A DNA stretch of 38,272 bases from Burkholderiales bacterium. Its GTDB lineage: Bacteria; Pseudomonadota; Gammaproteobacteria; Burkholderiales; Burkholderiaceae_C. This document shows, piece by piece, positions 9,335 to 18,761 of this stretch. Every line of letters starts with the position of its first letter. Position 1 is the first letter of the stretch. The stretch covers positions 1 through 38,272 of the forward strand of contig CANNRR010000017.1 in assembly GCA_947508055.1 (NCBI GenBank). The letters run 5' to 3'. Made by a program: the position numbers and the translations under genes. The notes under the pieces were generated by a model. It saw only the letters and a list, made by a program, of their open reading frames with translations. It was not told the origin of the DNA and did no database searches.

Positions 9335-10205
9335 GGGGTTTTGAGCGCAATTCGCTGTAAAGGTAGGGGACCACGATGGCCGCCACCGTGGCCAGCATCA
9401 TGGTGGCACTGGCGGCACCCAGACCAATTTGTCCGCGCGTGAAACTCATGACAAACATGAAGGTAGCGGGTACATCCGTGGAAAAGCCAGGTCCACCGGC
9501 GGTGAGCGCCATGACCAGATCAAAGCCTTTGATTGACAGATGGGACAGCACCAAAATGGTGGAGAACACCACTGGACGCAAAATCGGCAAAATAATCCGC
9601 CAGTAGATGCGCGGGAGCGATGCACCATCGATCTGCGCCGCCTTGATGATGCTGTCGTCAATGCCACGCAAGCCTGCCAGGAACAGTGCCATGGCAAAAC
9701 CAGCGGACTGCCAGATACCGGCTATGACAACACAGTAAATAGCGGTATCCGATTGCACCAGCCAGTCAAAGTGAAAGCTGGACCACCCCAGGTCCTGCAT
9801 GAGCTTTTCTATGCCCATGCTGGGGTTCAAAATCCACTTCCAGGCGGTTCCGGTGACGATGAATGACAACGCCATGGGATACAGAAAAACGGTCCGAAGG
9901 AACCCCTCGGCTCGGACCTTCTGGTCCAAAAAAATCGCTAATGTGAGCCCCAATACCAAGGCTCCGCCGACATAGAGGACGCTGAAGATACCCAGATTCT
10001 TGAGCGCCACCCACCAGCGGTCCATCTCGAACAGTTTCTGGTATTGGGCCACGCCGACAAACTCATCGTAATTGGGCAGCATGCGCGACGCAGTGACGGA
10101 GAGCACACCGTTCCAAACCATCAGACCGTAGATGAAGGCGAACCCCAGGACAAAAGCCGGCGCAACGACCAGTTTGGGCAATAGTGATTCGAGCGAGCGC
10201 GACAC
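9324..10205 (-). CDS. Carbohydrate ABC transporter permease (MalF/UgpA-like), importer 1
   Basis: Multi-TM protein with EAA-loop-like DSIIKAAQIDGASLPRIYWRIILPILRP. Confidence 0.92.
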   Translation of the reverse strand: MSRSLESLLPKLVVAPAFVLGFAFIYGLMVWNGVLSVTASRMLPNYDEFVGVAQYQKLFEMDRWWVALKNLGIFSVLYVGGALVLGLTLAIFLDQKVRAEGFLRTVFLYPMALSFIVTGTAWKWILNPSMGIEKLMQDLGWSSFHFDWLVQSDTAIYCVVIAGIWQSAGFAMALFLAGLRGIDDSIIKAAQIDGASLPRIYWRIILPILRPVVFSTILVLSHLSIKGFDLVMALTAGGPGFSTDVPATFMFVMSFTRGQIGLGAASATMMLATVAAIVVPYLYSELRSKPHDR

Positions 10206-10238
10206 TACAGGTTTATCGAAGTAGCGGCTATCCTATCG

Positions 10239-11489
10239 CTACTTGGTTGCAGCGGCTTTTGCGATGTTTTTCATACCATCAGCGACCGAAATCCTGTCGT
10301 CTGACCAGAACTGACTGACGGCGTCCTTGATAGCACCTTCTGCGGCGGGCTTGATCGCCATGCCGTGGGCCACAGACGGCACCAGGCCTCCCACTTTTGC
10401 GGTGTCGACAAAATCTTTGCTCGACAACTTGGCGCACTCGTCAAATTTGCCCATGGCAACGTTCAAACGCACGGGGATGGAGCCCTTGTTGAGGTTGAAC
10501 ACCTGCTGAAAATCAGTGCCCATGATGGAAGCGGCAAGATCGTTCTGGGCTTTTTGTGCACCAGCATCCTTGAGTTTGAACATGGCGAACGAATCTACAT
10601 TGAAAGTGTACGCATTGCCACTGCCCGGCGCGGCAGCACAAAGGAAGTCTTTGCCAGGTGCCTTTGCGGCCGCCACAAACTCACCTTTCGCCCAATCGCC
10701 CATGAACTGGAAGGCTGCCTTGTCCTGAATGACCAGCGCGGTGGACAGATTCCAGTCGCGCCCGGGGGCTGCTGGATCGACGTATGTCTTGATCCGGCGG
10801 AAAGTTTCCAAAGACTTCTTCATGGTCTCGCTGGTGAGCGCCTTTTGGTCCAGCTTGACCAAAGCGTCTTCGTAAAACTTGGCTCCACCAACCCCCAGAA
10901 CCACCGATTCAAAGGTCGTGAAGTCCCAGATGTTCTGGCCGCTATGTGCTACCGCAATCAAGCCCGACTTCTTGATCTTGTCTGCCGCCAGGAAGAACTC
11001 GTCCCAGGTCTTGGGCATGCCAGTGACGCCCGCCTTCTTGAGCGCCGCAGCACTGCCCCATAGCCAATTGACCCTATGAACGTTGACGGGCACCGCCACA
11101 TAATTGCCCTTGTATTTCATAACGTCAGCGACTACCTTGGGCAACAGGCTGTCCCAATTTTCCGCCTTACCGACACTGTCCAGATTCGCCAGCACCCCTT
11201 CAGAAGCCCACTCCTGAATAGCCGGCCCCTTGATCTGGGCTGCCGCTGGCGGATTGCCGGACACGACTCGACTCTTTAATACAGTGGCCGCGTTGTCACC
11301 GCCACCGCCGGCTACAGCGAAGTCTTTCCAGACATGCCCTTTGGCTTCCATCATTTTTTTCAGTTCGGCAACCGACTTGGCTTCACCGCCAGAGGTCCAG
11401 TAATGCAAAACTTCAACCTGTCCAGCCGTTGCGGTGGTTACCACCGCAGCGGACACGAGTACCGCGGTCAGTCTTGATTTATTGAGCAT
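10239..11489 (-). CDS. Extracellular sugar-binding protein (COG1653/GtsA-like), importer 1
   Basis: MLNKSRLTAVLVSAAVVTTATAGQVEVLHYWTSGGEAKSVAELKKMMEAKG. Start reassigned from 11630 to ATG at 11489, which gives a signal peptide and keeps the operator and hairpin upstream. Confidence 0.88.
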   Translation of the reverse strand: MLNKSRLTAVLVSAAVVTTATAGQVEVLHYWTSGGEAKSVAELKKMMEAKGHVWKDFAVAGGGGDNAATVLKSRVVSGNPPAAAQIKGPAIQEWASEGVLANLDSVGKAENWDSLLPKVVADVMKYKGNYVAVPVNVHRVNWLWGSAAALKKAGVTGMPKTWDEFFLAADKIKKSGLIAVAHSGQNIWDFTTFESVVLGVGGAKFYEDALVKLDQKALTSETMKKSLETFRRIKTYVDPAAPGRDWNLSTALVIQDKAAFQFMGDWAKGEFVAAAKAPGKDFLCAAAPGSGNAYTFNVDSFAMFKLKDAGAQKAQNDLAASIMGTDFQQVFNLNKGSIPVRLNVAMGKFDECAKLSSKDFVDTAKVGGLVPSVAHGMAIKPAAEGAIKDAVSQFWSDDRISVADGMKNIAKAAATK

Positions 11490-11532
11490 GAATGACTCAC
11501 TTGTTTGAAATGTTTGTTGCATCCGGAAATTG

Positions 11533-11576
11533 AAAGGGTGCCCGCCGAAAAAACCACTAAACGGCAGACACCCTTT
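11533..11576 (-). other. 15-bp stem-loop in the 5'UTR of the importer-1 binding-protein gene
   Basis: Minus-strand RNA AAAGGGUGUCUGCCG-(14-nt loop)-CGGCGGGCACCCUUU pairs at 15/15 positions including two G-U wobbles. Confidence 0.65.
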
Positions 11577-11601
11577 CGCTCTCAGCGCAACGGTGATTGT
11601 G

Positions 11602-11619
11602 ATTGGAACCGTTTCCAAT
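11602..11619. promoter_or_regulatory. LacI-family operator candidate ATTGGAACCGTTTCCAAT
   Basis: Near-perfect 18-bp palindrome with central CG, upstream of the importer-1 binding-protein gene. Matches the sites at 19932 and 25632. Confidence 0.75.
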
Positions 11620-11703
11620 TGCATTAGCACTTACCCTAGTTCATGGGCGCAAATGGAGTCCTTCGGGGTCTCCATGCGCCCGGCGAAGAACCTGCCCAGG
11701 CAG

Positions 11704-13197
11704 CTACTGTTTTGGTAGCACTTTGGTGCTCGGTCCGCTTGCGTTCCAGACAAAGGTGGCGGCACTGCCAGGCTGCAAGCCATAGACAAAGGTCTGCCCT
11801 TGGGCACGCACGGAGAAGCGCCGCGCTGCGGGCGCTGAATTGAGCACGATCAGTGCAATGGAATGGTCGTCCGCATTCTCGAAGGCGACAGTTTCCAGGC
11901 CATCGACACCGGTTGTGGAGTCAATGCGGTGCGCACCGACACGCACAAAGCGGCTGGCGTGGGCCAGCGCGTAGTAGTCCAGATTGCGGGTGACTTCACC
12001 CGTTTTGGAGTTGATGATGACGATGCCGCGGCAGTCCGGGCAGCCGCCCTTGTGCGGACCGTAGTTCTCGTCCAGCGCCAGATTCCACATCAGTACGCTC
12101 TTGGCCCAGTTGCGGGTGGCCCCAATGACCAGGTTGCGCATGTTCCATGGGAAAGTCTCTTCCCACTTGGCATTGCCCTCGCCGCCGGAGCATTCAGTGA
12201 AATAGACATCCTTGTCCGGATAGCCGTTACGAATCCCCGACTGAACCGATGGGTCGCCCTTGTAACAATGCCAGGCAACACCGGCGACGTAGCCACGCGC
12301 CTTGGCGTTGCTCAGCACCTCAAGTGGTGCTTGCGGCTCGTCCCAGTTGTGGTCCCACTCCAGAATGCGGATATGCTTGGCACGCTTGGCAAACACGGGG
12401 CCCAGGTTCTCGCCAATGAAGCGAGCCCGACCTGGTGAATCAAAGCGCATGCCGGGGTAGTCCGGGGGCAGATAGTGCGGCTCGTTTTGCACGGTCACGG
12501 CGTAGAGCGGGATGCCCTGCGCTTCAATAGCGTCTGCAAACTTGCCGAAGTAACGGGCATATGCATCGTAGGCATCGGTCTTGAGTTCACCGCCAATCAG
12601 GCTGCCGCTGGTCTTCATCCACGCTGGCGCGCTCCAGGGCGAGGCCATCACCTTCAGATGGGGGTTGATCAGCATGGCCTGCTTGAGCACGGGCAGTACT
12701 TCGGCCTCCATGGGGGCGATGGAGAAATTTTCCAACGCAAAATCGGTCTGTCCCGCTGGCACATCGTCCAGAGAATAGTGTGAGAGCGAAAAATCTGACG
12801 CCCCTATCGTCAGCCGCGTGAAGCTGAAGCCAAGTCCTGGCGCAGCGCCAAACAGCTCTTGCATGAGCCGCTGGCGTTGGTCTGCACTCATGCGGTGCTG
12901 CATGAGCCATGCCGATGCGTCAGTGATATTGGCTCCAAACCCGACCATTTCCTGGTAGCGCCTGGTCGCGTTCACCTCAATGTTCAACGACAGAGGCGCT
13001 GCGCCCGTAAAACTCACCGGCGCTTCGGCAGATAGCAGCTTGGTCTTGTCGGTCAAGGTTACCCAGGGCCGAACAGTGCTGGCGGCGGCCGTGGTGGCAG
13101 CCAGCCCTTGCGTTCCAATCATGCCAATTAGCACCATGGCCACACTGGTCCATGCGTGCTTCCCCAGCTTCGGGTATTTCATCATATTGCTATCCAA
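11704..13197 (-). CDS. Exported GH30-family glycoside hydrolase (glucosylceramidase / endo-beta-1,6-glucanase-like)
   Basis: QEMVGFGANITDASAWLM, SPWSAPAWMKTSGSLIGG, acid/base TVQNEPHYLPPDYPGM, nucleophile region VYFTECSGGEG. N-terminal signal peptide. Confidence 0.88.
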   Translation of the reverse strand: MDSNMMKYPKLGKHAWTSVAMVLIGMIGTQGLAATTAAASTVRPWVTLTDKTKLLSAEAPVSFTGAAPLSLNIEVNATRRYQEMVGFGANITDASAWLMQHRMSADQRQRLMQELFGAAPGLGFSFTRLTIGASDFSLSHYSLDDVPAGQTDFALENFSIAPMEAEVLPVLKQAMLINPHLKVMASPWSAPAWMKTSGSLIGGELKTDAYDAYARYFGKFADAIEAQGIPLYAVTVQNEPHYLPPDYPGMRFDSPGRARFIGENLGPVFAKRAKHIRILEWDHNWDEPQAPLEVLSNAKARGYVAGVAWHCYKGDPSVQSGIRNGYPDKDVYFTECSGGEGNAKWEETFPWNMRNLVIGATRNWAKSVLMWNLALDENYGPHKGGCPDCRGIVIINSKTGEVTRNLDYYALAHASRFVRVGAHRIDSTTGVDGLETVAFENADDHSIALIVLNSAPAARRFSVRAQGQTFVYGLQPGSAATFVWNASGPSTKVLPKQ

Positions 13198-13235
13198 CTT
13201 ATAGCTGCATACGCAGGTTTTACGGGGTCTAAAGG

Positions 13236-14309
13236 CTATAAACGCTGTTCAGAGCCGCTGTCAAACAGTGACACTTTCTGAACATCCAGATCGAAGCGCA
13301 CGATCTGATCCATGGCCACACCCAGGCTGCCTGACACTACGCAGGAGAGTAGATTGCCGTCCAGCGCGATCCACACCACATGGTGATTGCCCATGGGTTC
13401 GATCAACGACACAGTACCTTCATAGGGCCCGTCGTTTTGCATCAAAAGACTCTCGGGGCGAATGCCTAGAACCACTTCTTGCCCATCTCGCACGGCGCCT
13501 TGCCAGGGGTAGGAACTTATATCCAGCGCGATGCCGCCACAGACAAAGCTTTGGCCGGTGGATGCAGGGTGCAGCATGCCGCGAAGCATGTTCATGGCCG
13601 GTGAACCCAGAAAGCCCGCCACAAAGAGGTTGGCAGGCTTCTCGTACACCTGTCCCGGTGAGCCAATTTGCTGGATGTGCCCACTGCGCATCACCACGAT
13701 ACGGGTGGCCAGCGTCATGGCCTCCACCTGGTCGTGGGTGACGTAAATCATGGTGTTACCGAGGTTCTTGTGAAGCAGTTTGAGTTCGCGGCGCAGTTCG
13801 GCACGCAACTTGGCGTCCAGATTCGACAATGGCTCGTCAAACAGAAAAACGCCTGCTTCGCGTACCAGTGCACGCCCAATGGCCACTCGCTGGCGCTGGC
13901 CGCCAGAGAGTTGCGATGGCTTTCGTTGCAGCAGGGTTTGCAATTGCAACATCTCTGCGGCCCTGGTCACCCTGCGCTCAATTTCGGCCTTGGGCGTGCC
14001 ATTGATACGCAGCCCAAATGACATATTACGCTCCACCGTCATGGTGGGGTAAAGCGCATAGGACTGGAACACCATGCCGATGTTGCGCTCAGTAGGGTCG
14101 GCCCAGGTCATGTCTTTGCCGCCAATGTCAATACGCCCATCGGCCACATCAATCAATCCGGCAATGCTGTGCAGCAGCGTCGACTTGCCGCAGCCTGAGG
14201 GCCCCAACAGCACCAGGAACTCGCCATCGACGACATCCAGGCTCAAGTCCTTGATGACCTCGTTGTCATCAAAGCGAATGCAAAGATTGTGAATTTCAAC
14301 GCTAGCCAT
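13236..14309 (-). CDS. Carbohydrate ABC transporter ATP-binding protein (MsmK/UgpC family), importer 2
   Basis: GPSGCGKST, LSGGQRQRVAIGRALV, VFLFDEPLSNLDAKLR, YVTHDQVEAMTL. Confidence 0.93.
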   Translation of the reverse strand: MASVEIHNLCIRFDDNEVIKDLSLDVVDGEFLVLLGPSGCGKSTLLHSIAGLIDVADGRIDIGGKDMTWADPTERNIGMVFQSYALYPTMTVERNMSFGLRINGTPKAEIERRVTRAAEMLQLQTLLQRKPSQLSGGQRQRVAIGRALVREAGVFLFDEPLSNLDAKLRAELRRELKLLHKNLGNTMIYVTHDQVEAMTLATRIVVMRSGHIQQIGSPGQVYEKPANLFVAGFLGSPAMNMLRGMLHPASTGQSFVCGGIALDISSYPWQGAVRDGQEVVLGIRPESLLMQNDGPYEGTVSLIEPMGNHHVVWIALDGNLLSCVVSGSLGVAMDQIVRFDLDVQKVSLFDSGSEQRL

Positions 14310-14321
14310 GTGTGAATCCTC

Positions 14322-15215
14322 TTATCCCTTGACCGCACCAGCTGCGATACCACGCACAAACCAACGCCCCGAGACGAAATACACCACCAGTGGCACCATG
14401 GAAGTCAAAATGGTGGCTGCCATGTTGACGTTGTACAGGCGTGTGCCGGTGGTCGTATTGATGACGTTGTTGAGCTGCACCGTCATGGGTAGGTTGTCGC
14501 GCCCGGCAAACACCAGACCCAGTATGTAGTCGTTCCAGACACCGGTGATCTGCATGATGGCCGCCACGATAATGATAGGGGTGGACATGGGCAGCATGAG
14601 TTGCAGAAATATCCTGAAAAAGCCACCGCCATCAATGCGTGCGGCCTTGAACAGCTCCTGCGGAATGGTCAGGTAGTAGTTGCGAAACAGCAGCGTCATG
14701 ACCGGCATGCTGAAGATAATGTGAATGACCACAATGCCGGGCAGTGAACCAAAAAGGCCCACGCTGGCCAGAATGCGCACCAACGGGAACATCATCACTT
14801 GCACGGGAATAAACGCACCCATCATCAAGATGCCAAACAATAGCTGTGAGCCGCGCGGACGCCAAAATGACAATGCGTAACCATTGAGCGCACCCAGCAT
14901 GATCGGAAATATGGTGCTGGGGATGACGATCCACATTGAGTTCGAAAATCCACCCCGGATCCCGTCACAAGAAACCCCGGTGCAGGCGGAAGTCCACGCA
15001 GCGACCCACGGTTCCACCGTGACACTCACCGGGAAAGCGAAGATGTTGCCCAGTCGAATCTCGTCCATCGACTTGAACGACGTCACCAGCATGATGTACA
15101 GCGGCATCAAAAAAAACAGCGAAGCTGACAGCAGGAAGGCGTAGATGCCGATACGCGCCGGGCTCAAGCGCCAGGGACGACGCGCCGGCGCAAGTGGCGT
15201 GGCTAGGGCGGTCAC
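14322..15215 (-). CDS. Carbohydrate ABC transporter permease (MalG-like), importer 2
   Basis: Multi-TM. EAA-like QELFKAARIDGGGFFRIFLQLMLPMSTPI. Start overlaps the previous gene's stop. Confidence 0.92.
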   Translation of the reverse strand: MTALATPLAPARRPWRLSPARIGIYAFLLSASLFFLMPLYIMLVTSFKSMDEIRLGNIFAFPVSVTVEPWVAAWTSACTGVSCDGIRGGFSNSMWIVIPSTIFPIMLGALNGYALSFWRPRGSQLLFGILMMGAFIPVQVMMFPLVRILASVGLFGSLPGIVVIHIIFSMPVMTLLFRNYYLTIPQELFKAARIDGGGFFRIFLQLMLPMSTPIIIVAAIMQITGVWNDYILGLVFAGRDNLPMTVQLNNVINTTTGTRLYNVNMAATILTSMVPLVVYFVSGRWFVRGIAAGAVKG

Positions 15216-16108
15216 TTCGACGCAACCTTCCTGGCAGCCCGACTGCGGGCGTAAAGGATAGGCGCCACCAGTGCTGCCACCGTGAACAGCAACACGATCG
15301 ACCCGGCAGAGGCCAAGGCGATATTGGCCCTGCCAAAAAGGTGGTCCATGATGAATTTCGCCGGCACCTCGCTTGCGGTGCCAGGCCCGCCCTGCGTCAT
15401 GGACACAACAGAATCAAATACCTTAACCACGGCCGTCAATAGCAGCACGAATACGGTGGCCACCGATGGCCCGATCATTGGCAAAACGATGGAGACATAA
15501 ACACGCCATGTCGGAATTCCATCCAGACGCGTTGCCTTCCAAATTTCTTCATCAATGCCCCGCAGGCCCGCCAACAGCATGGCCATGACAAGCCCTGATG
15601 CTTGCCAAACGGTGGCAATCACGATGGTGTATATCACCATGTCCTGGTCGATGATCCAGTCAAAAGTAAAGTCCTCATAACCCATTTGTCGCACGGCCTG
15701 CTGAAGCCCGTTGCCCGGATTGAGCATCCACTGCCACACCAAACCGGTAGCAACGAATGACATGGCGTAGGGATACAAAAACACCGTGCGAAAGAGCCCC
15801 TCACCCATCACCTTTTGATCAATGAAAACCGCCAACAAGAAGCCAATCAACATACATGCGGCGATAAACAGCACACCGTACAAGGCCAAGTTTTGCAGCG
15901 ACAGCATCCAGCGGTCGTTATTGAACAGGCGCACGTACTGTGCAAATCCTATCCACTCGTCCGATGGAAAGGTGCGTGAATTGGTGAACGATATTCTGAG
16001 CGACCAGAGCACCGTTCCCAGGTAGGCAACGATGACGGTTACAGCCATCGGCAACAATGCCGCCCACGACACAGCAAGCCGCAAGAATTGCCGGGGATGG
16101 ATCTTCAT
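15212..16108 (-). CDS. Carbohydrate ABC transporter permease (MalF-like), importer 2
   Basis: MKIHPRQFLRLAVSWAALLPMAVTVIVAYLG... with EAA-like DEEIWKATRLDGIPTWRVYVSIVLPMIGP. Start chosen at ATG 16108, 17 nt after the binding-protein stop. Confidence 0.9.
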   Translation of the reverse strand: MKIHPRQFLRLAVSWAALLPMAVTVIVAYLGTVLWSLRISFTNSRTFPSDEWIGFAQYVRLFNNDRWMLSLQNLALYGVLFIAACMLIGFLLAVFIDQKVMGEGLFRTVFLYPYAMSFVATGLVWQWMLNPGNGLQQAVRQMGYEDFTFDWIIDQDMVIYTIVIATVWQASGLVMAMLLAGLRGIDEEIWKATRLDGIPTWRVYVSIVLPMIGPSVATVFVLLLTAVVKVFDSVVSMTQGGPGTASEVPAKFIMDHLFGRANIALASAGSIVLLFTVAALVAPILYARSRAARKVASK

Positions 16109-16124
16109 GTAGAGAGTAGCACCA

Positions 16125-17360
16125 TCAGTTCGCCAAAGCGGAGGAGATGTCTTTTTGAACCTTCTCAACCGGTACGTTTTTATTCCAGTAGGCGGTCAAA
16201 ATATCATTCAACGCACCATTTTGGTCAGGATTCATGTATACCTCGCCATTGCCCAGCTGACGCGACTTGTCCTTCATGATGGCCAGTCCCTTTTGGGCAC
16301 AAATATCCATCTTGGACGAGTCCACATCTGTGCGAACCGGAATAGACCCCTTCTTGTTGCTGAACTCCACCTGGGTCGATGGGACCAGCATGATTCCAGC
16401 CAGCATCTTCTGGGCCTTGATGGCCTCTGCATTGGCGGTCTTCGGGAATACGAACACATCGCCTTGAATGATGTAGGCAGACTTTGGTCCAAATCCCGGG
16501 ATGCAGCCGTAGTCTTTACCAGGCAATTGATTGGCCAGTGCGAACTCGCCCTTCGCCCAGTCCCCCATGATTTGGACACCGGCCTTGCCGGTGATCAACA
16601 TCGCTGTCGCATCATTCCAGTTGCGCCCTGGCGCCGCCTTGTCGACATAGGATTGCAGACGTTTGAAATTCAACAAAACTTCCTTGAAGGCTGGTGACTG
16701 AATTGCCTTTGCATCGTGGTCGCGAAACACTTTCAGGTACAGGTCGGAGCCACCCACGTTTGCCAGCATCGCTGTGAAGACGATACTCTCTTGCCAGGGT
16801 TGCCCCCCGTGCGCCAGAGGGATCAACCCCGCCGCCTTGAGTTTGTCCAGAGCTGAAAATAGCTCATCGATGCTTCTGGGTTCGCTTGCAATTCCCGCTT
16901 GCTTGAAAGCAGACTTGGAATACCAGAACCAGGTCGGCATATGGATATTGACAGGCGCAGCATAGAAATGCCCCTTGACCCTGACCACATTGAGAACTGC
17001 CTCGGGCAAGAATTTCTCCCATCCATCCCTGGTGGCCACGTCATCTACGTTGTTGAGCATGCCCTGCTCAACCAGATCAAGAAACTGTTTCGAAGTATTG
17101 AACTGCGCCGCGGTTGGCGGGTTACCACCGACGATACGGTTGACGGCGACCGAACGGGCCTGCTCTCCCACTGCAATGGCCGTGTCAACCCACACGCCTC
17201 CTGCAGCGCTATAGGCTTCCGAAAACTTTCTCACTGCAGCGGATTCTCCGCCGGAGGTCCACCAGTGAATGACCTCTGCCTTGGGCCCTGCAGCATGGGC
17301 CACACCCAACCAGGACAGCAGGACTATCAAAGAGCCCATTTTTTTTGTCGCGCGTGACAT
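16125..17360 (-). CDS. Extracellular sugar-binding protein (COG1653-like), importer 2
   Basis: MSRATKKMGSLIVLLSWLGVAHAAGPKAEVIHWWTSGGESAAVRKFSEAY. Start ATG at 17360 overlaps the GH1 stop (ATGA-type coupling). Confidence 0.9.
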   Translation of the reverse strand: MSRATKKMGSLIVLLSWLGVAHAAGPKAEVIHWWTSGGESAAVRKFSEAYSAAGGVWVDTAIAVGEQARSVAVNRIVGGNPPTAAQFNTSKQFLDLVEQGMLNNVDDVATRDGWEKFLPEAVLNVVRVKGHFYAAPVNIHMPTWFWYSKSAFKQAGIASEPRSIDELFSALDKLKAAGLIPLAHGGQPWQESIVFTAMLANVGGSDLYLKVFRDHDAKAIQSPAFKEVLLNFKRLQSYVDKAAPGRNWNDATAMLITGKAGVQIMGDWAKGEFALANQLPGKDYGCIPGFGPKSAYIIQGDVFVFPKTANAEAIKAQKMLAGIMLVPSTQVEFSNKKGSIPVRTDVDSSKMDICAQKGLAIMKDKSRQLGNGEVYMNPDQNGALNDILTAYWNKNVPVEKVQKDISSALAN

Positions 17361-18727
17361 CACTGCACACCTCCTAAGAATGTCCGGTACCACTGGCCAC
17401 TGGCCTTCAAGGTGCGCTTCTGGTTTTTAAAATCTACATACGTCAAACCGAACCTTCGCAAGTAACCTTCGGCCCACTCAAAGTTGTCCAGCAAGCTCCA
17501 GGCGAAGTAACCTTTGACGGGAACGCCCATGCCAACAATCTTCTTCACGGCCAGCAGATGTCGTACCAGGTAGCTGCGGCGCTGAATGTCTTCAATTGAG
17601 CCCGCTTCGGTCACAACGTCGTCATAGGTCGAACCGTTCTCGGTTATGTATATCTCCGCCGGACCGTAGTCATGCGCCACGCGGTTCAGCAGTTCGACCA
17701 TGCCTTCGGGTGATACTTCCCAGCCAAATGCTGTTCGCTCGACATCTTTGGTTTCAATCACCCGTGTGGACATCACGCCCGCACCCGGTGCGTCAGTCAC
17801 AATCTCGGGAAAGTAGTAGTTGACGCCCAGAAAGTCTGTAGGCGCAGCAATGGTTGCAAGATCTCCGTCTTGAACCTCGGGTGCGTTCTCACCCAATATT
17901 TTCCAGATGTCTTCTGGATAACCCCTGCCATAGAGTGGATCCAGAAACCAGCGATTTCTCAGACCATCGTGGCGACGCGTTGCTGCAGCGTCCTGCATGC
18001 TTTCAGACGCAGGCTTCAGCGGGTGCAGGCTGAGTGCCGCCCCGATGCGGGCATTGGCAACGTTACGCCGAAGGACTGGTACTGCCAGGCCGTGCGACAC
18101 CAGCACGTTGTGACAAACCTGCAGGGCAGTTTTAAAATTCTTGATTCCAGGTGCATGCACGCCCTCATGGTTTCCATGAAACGCGGTGCACCAGGGTTCG
18201 TTGTGGGTAATCCAATGTTTGATGCGGTCACCCAAATGGTGGCTGACTACATCGGTGTATTGAACAAAGGCGTCCACGGTGTCACGGCTTGCCCAACCAC
18301 CCTGGTCTTGCAGAGCCTGCGGCAAGTCCCAGTGATACAGCGTGACCCACGGCTCCAAGCCACGCTCCAGCATCCCATCGACCAGCCGGGAGTAGTAATC
18401 GAGTCCCTGCAGATTCGGTGTTGTTCCTCGCCCCAGCGGAAAAATTCGGGGCCACGCGATTGAAAATCGATAGGCATTGGTCCCCAGATTGCGGGCAATA
18501 TCCAGGTCCTGCGGCCAACGGTGGTAATGGTCACAGGCAACGTCGCCACTGGACTGATCACGAACATGACCCGGTGTTGCGCAAAAACGGTCCCAGATTG
18601 ACTCCCCTCGGCCATCTTCATGTGCCGCACCCTCAATTTGGTAGGAAGAGGTAGAGCTCCCCCATCGGAAGTCATTCGCAAAGTCGCTGCGCCTGATTGA
18701 TGCGAGGTCTAAATGGTTGTTCAGCAT
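17360..18727 (-). CDS. GH1 beta-glucosidase (cytoplasmic)
   Basis: FRWGSSTSSYQIEGAAHEDGRGESIWDRF (GH1 N-terminal signature), acid/base WITHNEPWC, nucleophile IYITENGS. No signal peptide. Start uncertain (ORF opens at 18757; ATG at 18727 preferred). Confidence 0.93.
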   Translation of the reverse strand: MLNNHLDLASIRRSDFANDFRWGSSTSSYQIEGAAHEDGRGESIWDRFCATPGHVRDQSSGDVACDHYHRWPQDLDIARNLGTNAYRFSIAWPRIFPLGRGTTPNLQGLDYYSRLVDGMLERGLEPWVTLYHWDLPQALQDQGGWASRDTVDAFVQYTDVVSHHLGDRIKHWITHNEPWCTAFHGNHEGVHAPGIKNFKTALQVCHNVLVSHGLAVPVLRRNVANARIGAALSLHPLKPASESMQDAAATRRHDGLRNRWFLDPLYGRGYPEDIWKILGENAPEVQDGDLATIAAPTDFLGVNYYFPEIVTDAPGAGVMSTRVIETKDVERTAFGWEVSPEGMVELLNRVAHDYGPAEIYITENGSTYDDVVTEAGSIEDIQRRSYLVRHLLAVKKIVGMGVPVKGYFAWSLLDNFEWAEGYLRRFGLTYVDFKNQKRTLKASGQWYRTFLGGVQ

Positions 18728-18761
18728 TGTTATTGGTATCTCGTTTACAAATTTCACGCAC

